Assembly: GCA_958417755.1 (NCBI GenBank)
Contig: CATZDY010000015.1
Coordinates: 1-39,018 of the forward strand
From: an uncultured Peptococcaceae bacterium
Lineage (GTDB): Bacteria > Bacillota > Desulfotomaculia > Desulfotomaculales > Desulfocucumaceae
Reading direction: 5' to 3'
Length of the DNA: 39,018 nt
A program made the translations under genes and the position numbers. Positions 33,085-39,018 of this stretch are shown in pieces. Numbering within the stretch: position 1 is the first letter of the stretch; the number at the start of each line of letters is the position of its first letter. Below the pieces are notes generated by a model. That model made no database searches. It saw only the letters and a program-made list of their open reading frames with translations, and was not told the DNA's origin.

Positions 33085-34188
33085 ATGACAAACCATAACA
33101 TCAAAGACAGCATCCACCCCATAGACCCCCAACGGGCCAACTCCCTTGTCCAGACCTTGCTTCATTGGTATGAAGCAAGCAAAAGGGATTTGCCCTGGCG
33201 ACTAACCAAAGATCCTTATGCCATCTGGGTTTCAGAAATCATGGCCCAGCAAACCCGTATAACAGCCTTACTTCCCTACTATGAGTGTTTCATGAAACAG
33301 TTTCCCAACATTCAAACCTTGGCCCAGGCTAAACAGGAGGATGTACTAAAAGCCTGGGAGGGCCTGGGTTATTATAGTAGGGCACGGAATTTACAAAAAG
33401 CTGCCCAACTCATTGTCCAAACCTTTGACGGACAATTCCCCTTCACAGAAAAAGAACTGCGCAGCTTACCAGGTATAGGAGAATATACCGCTGGGGCCAT
33501 TCTTAGCATGGCTTTTCAGCAACCTGTTCCTGCAGTGGATGGTAATGTCTTACGCATTGTCGCCCGCTTGGAAAACAGCGCTTTGGACATCACCCTCCCG
33601 GCAGCCAAAACCATGACCAGACAATATATCCAGCGCTTGATTCCCCCAGACCATCCTGGTTGTTTTAACCAAGCCTTGATGGATCTGGGAGCCTTGATTT
33701 GCCTACCTAAAGGCCCGGCTTGTTCCTCTTGTCCTTTGCATTCTTTTTGCTATGCCTATGCCCAGGGCCGCCAGCATATATTGCCCGTAAAATCTCCCAA
33801 AAAAGCGGCTAAGCCAGTGGATAAAACCGTCCTAATCCTGTACAATCCCCAGGGAGAAATTCTGGTTCGCCAAAGAACAGAATCCTTGTTACACAAACTT
33901 TGGGAATTCTATCTTTTAGATGCAAACATGGATTTACCCCAAGTCAAACAACATATCAGGGACTTAGGTTTTACAATCAACCAAGTTACAGCCATTGGCC
34001 AAGCTACCCATGTTTTTACTCATTTGATTTGGTCCATGCATGGATATGCCTGTGCCATCGAAGAATCCCAGCCCATTGGGGATTACCAGTTTTTAGATAA
34101 AGCTACCTTACAAACCAAAGCAATGCCTACAGCTTTGCGCTTTTATACCCATTGGCTTGCTCAACAAACAATGCCCAAAGGTCTTTAA
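33085..34188 (+). CDS. mutY: A/G-specific adenine DNA glycosylase MutY
   Basis: 367 residues from the ATG at 33085, 6 nt after AGAGG. SEIMAQQTRI carries the catalytic Glu, the helix-hairpin-helix is LRSLPGIGEYTAGAILSM, and the catalytic Asp lies in PAVDGNVLRI. The iron-sulfur motif C-x6-C-x2-C-x5-C is CLPKGPACSSCPLHSFC. The C-terminal Nudix-like domain (about 235-360) recognises 8-oxoguanine. It removes adenine mispaired with 8-oxoG in base excision repair. It ends at a terminator that overlaps the stop codon and converges on the Ku/ligase pair. Confidence 0.96.
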   Translation: MTNHNIKDSIHPIDPQRANSLVQTLLHWYEASKRDLPWRLTKDPYAIWVSEIMAQQTRITALLPYYECFMKQFPNIQTLAQAKQEDVLKAWEGLGYYSRARNLQKAAQLIVQTFDGQFPFTEKELRSLPGIGEYTAGAILSMAFQQPVPAVDGNVLRIVARLENSALDITLPAAKTMTRQYIQRLIPPDHPGCFNQALMDLGALICLPKGPACSSCPLHSFCYAYAQGRQHILPVKSPKKAAKPVDKTVLILYNPQGEILVRQRTESLLHKLWEFYLLDANMDLPQVKQHIRDLGFTINQVTAIGQATHVFTHLIWSMHGYACAIEESQPIGDYQFLDKATLQTKAMPTALRFYTHWLAQQTMPKGL

Positions 34189-34210
34189 ACTTTCGGGCAT
34201 TGTATTTTTT
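34168..34210 (+). terminator. Terminator overlapping the mutY stop codon
   Basis: ACAATGCCC (34168-34176) pairs with GGGCATTGT (34195-34203), with extra AAAG/CTTT pairing inside, followed by ATTTTTT. The 5' arm lies within the last codons of mutY. Confidence 0.85.
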
Positions 34211-34351
34211 GCTATACTTTAGCTTTTCAAAATCAAGAAACAAAAAGCCCACAAGAAAAAATAGATCAAATCACTAGTACTTTTTATACCTGCTTCATGC
34301 CCCTCCATCGAAAAATAAATCCTTCTCTTTTTTGTAACGATGTATGTTATA

Positions 34352-35293
34352 TCAAGTGATTTTCTCCAGCATACATTCTCTGGGATTTTTGTCATGACGC
34401 AAACCTCTAAATACTGGTTGACGCAGTCCTCCTCCAGGGGTGCGTTCTATATATTGCACCCGACAAACCAAAGTAGGTTTAAGCCAGGTCACTCCTACAA
34501 AACTTGGGAAATGCTGATAAAAGGCGCTATCCATTTGCTTGGTTTCCGCCATCTTTTGATAATCTTGATGCCTAAGTCCAATGACCACATGCCCTTGATA
34601 CAAAAGTCTATTGTTTTGGTATTTTCCCAAGATTACACTGATAAATCCCTCTGTTTTTTGATAGTAACCGCATACCACAAAATCCTCATCCAATACATCT
34701 TTTATTTTAATCCATTCCCGGGTCCGCTTTCCCGGATAATATTTGCTTTGTTTTTGTTTAGCCACAATGCCTTCTAATTTCTGTTTACTGACAGCCTGAT
34801 AGAGGGCAATCCCCTTTGTCTCAACATAACGGGAAATGGCCAGACTAGGGGTATCTTGAACTGTTTTTGCTAAAAGTTTTTTTCTTTCCATTAAAGGCAA
34901 GGGCATCAGTTCTTTTTCTTTTAAGTACAATATATCAAAAACCACCAAACTGGCAGGTGAATTTTGGACTGCAATCTTTATTTTAATGGAATCTGATAGC
35001 AAGCAGCGCCTCTGTAAAGCATAAAAATCAGGCTTCCCATTTTTGGAGACAATAAGCTCCCCATCGAGAATACACTGTTCTTGCACTTGTTTGTAGATAT
35101 CTCCAAGCTCAGGAAACTGGGCGGTAAGGCTTTTATTTCTCCTATTACGCAAATCCACACTGTTTTTTGTCAAATAGGCTAAGCACCTACTACCATCCAG
35201 TTTAAGCTCATAAAGATAATCCGGGGAATCAAAAGGGGCCCTATTTTCTGCTATGAGCATAGGCTCAATGCCCTTGGCTGTCAAGATATTCAT
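34352..35293 (-). CDS. ATP-dependent DNA ligase (LigD ligase-domain type)
   Basis: 313 residues with the nucleotidyltransferase motifs: I YELKLDGSR with Lys31 as the adenylated residue, III CILDGELIV, IV LEGIVAKQ, V EWIKIK. The OB-fold C-terminal half ends with RTPGGGLRQPVFRGLRHDK, as in LigD ligase domains. Polymerase and phosphoesterase domains of full LigD are absent. The ATG follows the Ku stop codon with no gap (TAG then ATG), so the pair is translationally coupled. Together they make a minimal non-homologous end-joining unit, often used in spores or stationary cells. The gene symbol is left open because the protein is only the ligase part. Confidence 0.94.
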   Translation of the reverse strand: MNILTAKGIEPMLIAENRAPFDSPDYLYELKLDGSRCLAYLTKNSVDLRNRRNKSLTAQFPELGDIYKQVQEQCILDGELIVSKNGKPDFYALQRRCLLSDSIKIKIAVQNSPASLVVFDILYLKEKELMPLPLMERKKLLAKTVQDTPSLAISRYVETKGIALYQAVSKQKLEGIVAKQKQSKYYPGKRTREWIKIKDVLDEDFVVCGYYQKTEGFISVILGKYQNNRLLYQGHVVIGLRHQDYQKMAETKQMDSAFYQHFPSFVGVTWLKPTLVCRVQYIERTPGGGLRQPVFRGLRHDKNPRECMLEKIT

Positions 35294-36088
35294 CTAAGCC
35301 TGAGCCTTCTTTTTCCCAGGAGTCTTTGGTTTTGTGGTTTTGCTTTGTTCAATGCTGGCTTTCAGGGCATCCATCAAATCAATGACATTATCTTCTGTAT
35401 CTTTGTTGCTGGATGGAATTTCTTGCCCCGCAATCTTTTGGCCAATTAAATCCTTGAGACGATTTTGGTATTCATCCTCATACTGTTCGGGCACAAATGC
35501 CTGATTCATGGATTGGATTAATGTTTTCGCCATTTTTAGCTCAGCTTCATGCAAGGCAGGCTTAACATAACTTCTAGGAAGATCTTTGATTTCATCAGCA
35601 AAAAACATGGTTTCCACCAATAAGCCCTCTTCCCGGGGAATCAAGGCAAGCAACGTTTCTTTTGCACCTAACACGGTTTTGGCTATGGCTATTTTTTCTT
35701 CCTCCAACATGGCTATACGCAACAGTTCAAAAGCCTTTTCAGCGCCTTTTTCCGGGATTGCATGATAGGTCTTTTCATAATATAAGGGACTAATCTGATT
35801 CAAATCAGTAAATTGTAAAATATGCATGGAACGATCTTTCTCTGTTTTTATTGCTTCAAAATCTTCATCATTCACCACAACATATTTACCCTTATCATAA
35901 GCAAACCCTTTAACAATATCCTGGGCTGTGACTTCTTTTCCACAATGACTGCATACCTTTTTATAGCGGATACGCTCATGATCTTCTTTATGAAGCTGAT
36001 TAAATCTTACATCATTATCCACTATGGCAGTATGCAGGCTGATTGGTATATGAACCAAAGCAAAAGAAATGGCGCTTTTGATTAGCAA
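35294..36088 (-). CDS. ku: Ku DNA end-binding protein
   Basis: 264 residues from a TTG at 36088, 9 nt after AGGAGGGG. The opening LIKSAISFALVHIPISLHTA is the bacterial Ku start (usually SISFGLVNIPV). Further Ku blocks are HKEDHERIRYKKVCSHCGKEV with a CxxC pair, KGKYVVVNDEDFEAI, and LGAKETLLALIPREEGLLVETMFFADEI. The Lys-rich C-terminal tail (TKPKTPGKKKAQA) resembles the DNA- or ligase-binding extensions. It encircles double-strand ends and recruits the ligase encoded immediately downstream. Confidence 0.96.
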   Translation of the reverse strand: MLIKSAISFALVHIPISLHTAIVDNDVRFNQLHKEDHERIRYKKVCSHCGKEVTAQDIVKGFAYDKGKYVVVNDEDFEAIKTEKDRSMHILQFTDLNQISPLYYEKTYHAIPEKGAEKAFELLRIAMLEEEKIAIAKTVLGAKETLLALIPREEGLLVETMFFADEIKDLPRSYVKPALHEAELKMAKTLIQSMNQAFVPEQYEDEYQNRLKDLIGQKIAGQEIPSSNKDTEDNVIDLMDALKASIEQSKTTKPKTPGKKKAQA

Positions 36089-36328
36089 TGATATTCACCC
36101 CTCCTATGTATTTTTTCCAATCAACAGGGAGTTATGAAAAAAGAATCTTGTTTCACTGCTGGGAAAATGCTATGCTACTGCTATTGATTGGAAGTAAAAT
36201 CCTATGACAAGTCAAGGCACCTATTGCCATAAACTGAAATGAATCTATATCAATAAGGAAACCATATATTTACGTTTTTTCTTTGTCATATGACAATTGT
36301 CTACCATTGTTATCCAAAAATCTTACAA

Positions 36329-36350
36329 GCAATGGACTTCAATCCATTGC
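36329..36350 (+). promoter_or_regulatory. Hairpin or operator upstream of the phosphoesterase gene
   Basis: GCAATGGA (36329-36336) pairs exactly with TCCATTGC (36343-36350), 6-nt loop, with bulged extension ACA/TGT outside. It ends 30 nt before the start codon and has no T-run. It could be an operator or leader hairpin. Confidence 0.4.
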
Positions 36351-36380
36351 CTTTGTTAGCAAAAAAGGCGGTTTATCAAC

Positions 36381-37250
36381 ATGAGCATCCTATGGTTAAA
36401 ATCCCATAAAATTTTTTTGTTGCTTCTTTTTTGTCTGCCCATTGTTGCCACCATTTATTCTGCAATACGCAGCAATCGCATTGATGTGGATTACTACGCA
36501 ATCCCGATTCCTCATTTGCCTGAAGCATTGGAGGGATTTCGCATTGTCCAAATCTCTGATCTTCATTTGCCTAAAAATATCATCAGCATCCCTCAATTGG
36601 TGGCTGTGATTCAAGAGCAACATCCTGATATCATTGTATTTACCGGCGACTTGGTAGACCGTTATGCAAACCCCAAAACCTGTGGCTTGCAACAACTTTG
36701 CCAGCAATTGACCCCCATTGCTCCTTTATATGGTGTTTTGGGCAATCATGAAACCGGGCTACGCAGTACATCTTTATGGCGCAAGACCTTTCAGCAATGC
36801 CATATCCAAGTACTGCAAAACCAATCTACCATCATTACAAAACAGGGGGAATCATTGGCCCTCTTAGGTTTGGCAGATAATATTCCTTATCAGGAAAGTC
36901 TTTTTTCTCATTTAAAAGCCAACCCCCATATTCCTAAAATCCTGTTGGCTCATAGGCCGGAATTATGGTCCAGTTATTGCCGAGATACCAATCTCATTCG
37001 TCCTGATTTGGTTTTCACTGGCCATGCCCATGGCGGGCAGTTTAGAATCCCTTTCATCGGCGGTCTTTATGCCCCGCAACAAGGATTCTTTCCAGACTAT
37101 ACTTCCGGGCTATATACAGCGCAAAATGGGATAAAAATGATTGTCAGTCGAGGATTGGGGCAAAGCTCCTTGCCCATTCGCCTAAACAATAGGATTCATC
37201 TGCCTGTTATTACTTTAAAATCAAGTGTCCAGGCAGCAGGGCAACCATAG
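36381..37250 (+). CDS. YkuE/YaeI-like metallophosphoesterase
   Basis: 289 residues; AAGGCGG is about 10 nt upstream of the ATG. An N-terminal hydrophobic helix (about 10-28) would anchor it to the membrane. The calcineurin-like metal motifs appear in order: SDLHL, TGDLVD, GNHET, LAHRPE and GHAHGGQ, the last with the HGGQFRIP extension typical of the YkuE/YaeI group. These hydrolyse phosphodiester or pyrophosphate bonds; several relatives act on lipid-linked substrates, but the substrate here is not known. It is divergent from the Ku/ligase operon. Confidence 0.92.
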   Translation: MSILWLKSHKIFLLLLFCLPIVATIYSAIRSNRIDVDYYAIPIPHLPEALEGFRIVQISDLHLPKNIISIPQLVAVIQEQHPDIIVFTGDLVDRYANPKTCGLQQLCQQLTPIAPLYGVLGNHETGLRSTSLWRKTFQQCHIQVLQNQSTIITKQGESLALLGLADNIPYQESLFSHLKANPHIPKILLAHRPELWSSYCRDTNLIRPDLVFTGHAHGGQFRIPFIGGLYAPQQGFFPDYTSGLYTAQNGIKMIVSRGLGQSSLPIRLNNRIHLPVITLKSSVQAAGQP

Positions 37251-37387
37251 GCAAGAAAATTTTAAATGCCCACTTCTTTGTCTACAAAACATCTCCATCT
37301 TGCTATTTTTAGCATCCACAAATCAGAATCAATTTATATTTTGCATTTGTACGATAACCTTACTGTAATTGCCTTTTATCCTGCGCA

Positions 37388-37409
37388 TGTTCTATCAGCA
37401 CATAGAACA
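37388..37409 (+). repeat. 8-bp palindrome upstream of hypothetical gene
   Basis: TGTTCTAT (37388-37395) mirrors ATAGAACA (37402-37409) around CAGCAC. A further TAGAACA occurs at 37424-37430. Possible operator; it does not match the Gram-positive LexA box (GAAC-N4-GTTC). Confidence 0.35.
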
Positions 37410-37510
37410 GCCTAATAAGGATTTAGAACATTTACAGTTAGACCCTTTAATGCCAATAAAAAAGGAGAGGCGAATCGCAGATATAGAGAATAAACTGGAG
37501 GATAAACAAC

Positions 37511-38002
37511 ATGATTGAAAAGCACATGGCTGAAAAACAATTTAATTTTATTCGAGAGAGGGATAAACTTTTTATTATAGAATTCACCAAAGCTCTTGAA
37601 AAGATGGGATATACCTATGGCGGTGAGATAGGAAGTGGTTACTGCTGGGGAAAATATATGCTTATTTTTAGAAAAGCGAATGTAAAATCAAAAAAAGTCG
37701 TGGCGCGCATTTACATCAAAGAGGATTCGATTGTACTTAGATTGTTTTTTAATAATGTCACAAAACATGCTGCCTTTATTAGTGTTTCGCCTAAGTATAT
37801 TCAAAATGCTTTTACAGGTGATGATGGAACATGCAAACATTGTAAGGGGGATAGCTGTAAATTCCGGAAGGATTATGAAATAGATGGCGTAAAATACGAA
37901 AAATGCAATGGTACGACATTTGAGTTTTATAATCCGAAGATTGAATATCTCACTGATTACCTTGCTCTATTTAAGGAATTTTATCCGCTTTCTAAAAAGT
38001 GA
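37511..38002 (+). CDS. Hypothetical protein with a cysteine cluster
   Basis: 163 residues; GGAGG precedes the ATG by 9 nt, and the coding frame is clean. I do not recognise the family with confidence. The N-terminal 100 residues are mixed alpha/beta (FTKALEKMGYTYGGEIGSGYCWGKYMLIF read in pieces). Then comes a Cys-rich patch, CKHCKGD followed by C-x4 and a later C (about residues 104-130: CKHC, SCKFRKDYEIDGVKYEKC), which may bind zinc, and an end rich in aromatics (TTFEFYNPKIEYLTDYLALF). It looks like a sensor or ligand-binding protein; function unknown. Neighbours give no clue. Confidence 0.7.
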   Translation: MIEKHMAEKQFNFIRERDKLFIIEFTKALEKMGYTYGGEIGSGYCWGKYMLIFRKANVKSKKVVARIYIKEDSIVLRLFFNNVTKHAAFISVSPKYIQNAFTGDDGTCKHCKGDSCKFRKDYEIDGVKYEKCNGTTFEFYNPKIEYLTDYLALFKEFYPLSKK

Positions 38003-38270
38003 AAGAAAAATGCAGAGCCCTTACTTTCCCTTGTTTCATCTAATTCCAGCAAAAATACCCTGTTTGCCATATAAATTAAGGAACATATTTTCCTGTTTTA
38101 TATCATCATTTTCTCAACATGCAAAACATCATATGTTGTTTCAGCCCCTTTCAATGCCTGAGAATTTGCCGCATGAGCTTCCCTGGTGCATTGGCTACCT
38201 TCTCACAGTTAAACATGGTTCCTTTTGTTCAGCTATTCATGATAGCAAATGAGTTTGTATAGGAATTCTC

Positions 38271-38948
38271 TCAATCAGCATACCCTTGGTTCCCTTTCGC
38301 AGAGAAAGGAATTGATTCATTTGTTCCAGGCTTACTTTCTCCGGTTCTGCCATTCCCAAGCACTCCATTGGCCCCAGTATCTTTTAATTCCTTTGCCTCA
38401 ATTGGCTCATTATCCTCAGGCGACTGGGGAATCTCTTGTAATGCATCCTTTTCAGTAGCTAAGTGATGCACTGTAAGAAGCACCTCATCTGTATAATGGC
38501 AATAGAATATATTTATATCATAGCTATTGCCCTCCATGATTATCATCGTATGTTTGTTAAAATACTTTTTTTCTGGTTCTGTTTCACAGGATTCACAAAG
38601 CTGCTCCAATTGGGCAAGTACTTTGGTCGAAGGAATCAAGTTTTTTAAAGATTCGCTTATTTCATCATCATTCAAATTATCACCATCCAACCTGTCTACA
38701 CCTTTTTCCGGACACTCTAGCGTGAGGACAGGGGTAAACCCAAACAGTTCAACACATTTTGCCCGCTGATTTTGTGGGATATCAACCTCCACTTGAGCTT
38801 GTGCTGAAAACGTTCCAACCCGCAAGGTTTTTGAAAATACATACAAGCATAAAAGGGCAACGATTCCAAGACCTACGGTTTGTAATACAAACCATAGGCA
38901 CAAGAAAAAAGCGCCTAGCTTTTGAAGCAGAAACTTCTTTCCCCGCAA
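38271..38948 (-). CDS. Hypothetical membrane-anchored protein, start uncertain
   Basis: 225 residues from a TTG at 38948, which has GAGGGGG 7 nt upstream; the frame stays open to the right edge, so a start outside the window is possible. One strong hydrophobic segment (about 12-38: FFLCLWFVLQTVGLGIVALLCLY) anchors it. The rest, about 185 residues, would be outside the membrane. It has scattered cysteines (CESCETEPEKKYFN) and an acidic, Gly/Glu/Pro-rich disordered tail (from about residue 175). No family recognised. It is convergent with the preceding hypothetical gene, and the 268-nt gap between them (38003-38270) shows no terminator or other feature. Confidence 0.55.
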   Translation of the reverse strand: MRGKKFLLQKLGAFFLCLWFVLQTVGLGIVALLCLYVFSKTLRVGTFSAQAQVEVDIPQNQRAKCVELFGFTPVLTLECPEKGVDRLDGDNLNDDEISESLKNLIPSTKVLAQLEQLCESCETEPEKKYFNKHTMIIMEGNSYDINIFYCHYTDEVLLTVHHLATEKDALQEIPQSPEDNEPIEAKELKDTGANGVLGNGRTGESKPGTNESIPFSAKGNQGYAD

Positions 38949-39018
38949 AGCTTTACCCCCTCTATCTCTTTCCCCAGCATAAACAGGGTAAGCAATCAGT
39001 TTTTTTGGAATATTTTTC

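Noticed and set aside
34340..34777. 145-codon forward ORF
   Set aside because: Antisense to the DNA ligase gene, whose C-terminal LigD motif is unmistakable.
37388..37409. Palindrome as a LexA/SOS box
   Set aside because: It lacks the GAAC-N4-GTTC arrangement of Gram-positive LexA sites.
1..39018. CRISPR arrays, rRNA and tRNA genes, insertion sequences with transposase
   Set aside because: No regularly spaced repeats, no rRNA or tRNA signatures and no transposase were found on either strand by reading.

Overview
The window reads as chromosome of a low-GC Gram-positive (Bacillota), most likely a spore-forming clostridial or Peptococcaceae-type organism. The signs are strong AGGAGG ribosome-binding sites, several TTG starts, a perfect CtsR operator, a YteA-type TraR/DksA protein, an FMN riboswitch and Ku plus a stand-alone LigD-type ligase. 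I cannot name a species. There are no rRNA or tRNA genes and no CRISPR array.

Layout, left to right. (1) 1-750, minus strand: a partial YteA-like zinc-finger protein and a DUF5665 membrane protein. (2) 900-6860: a stress operon dnaK - dnaJ-like - clpB behind one promoter whose start site is covered by a CtsR box. It has unusual intercistronic hairpins, including one between the clpB Shine-Dalgarno and its start codon, and ends in a bidirectional terminator. (3) 6947-9480: a LytTR response regulator and a tyrosine recombinase. The recombinase is bracketed by two matching core-type sites in inverted orientation and by two copies of an arm-type repeat. (4) 9560-11710: a TetR repressor and 14-helix drug exporter with an LmrA/QdoR-like operator. 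(5) 11900-14150: a GNAT acetyltransferase, then an FMN riboswitch driving a RibBA whose GTP cyclohydrolase II half has lost key residues. (6) 14350-16430: a 23S rRNA m5U methyltransferase fused in frame to an MNT nucleotidyltransferase antitoxin, overlapped by its HEPN toxin partner. This is the most unusual locus here. (7) 16570-18035: a structured leader, a beta-carbonic anhydrase and a DIP1984-family protein. (8) 18450-22270: a cytochrome-like membrane protein, a secreted two-repeat protein and an OmpR/histidine kinase pair. (9) 22780-26235: a GAF-like/degenerate EAL protein, then a DUF6530 - macrodomain - flavodoxin-fold cluster behind a palindromic operator. (10) 26311-29004, minus strand: a ferritin-like protein and an old-yellow-enzyme/dienoyl-CoA-reductase-type flavoenzyme. 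(11) 29460-34188: a small ORF, a PTS EIIC-EAL fusion, an iron-type alcohol dehydrogenase and MutY. (12) 34352-36088, minus strand: Ku and LigD-type ligase (minimal NHEJ). (13) 36381-38948: a YkuE-like phosphoesterase and two unrecognised proteins.

Themes: protein quality control under CtsR; translation-linked toxin-antitoxin at the rRNA methyltransferase; two cyclic-di-GMP phosphodiesterase-family proteins, one apparently degenerate and one fused to a sugar permease; DNA repair (MutY, Ku, ligase); and a possible invertible integrase cassette next to a LytTR regulator gene.
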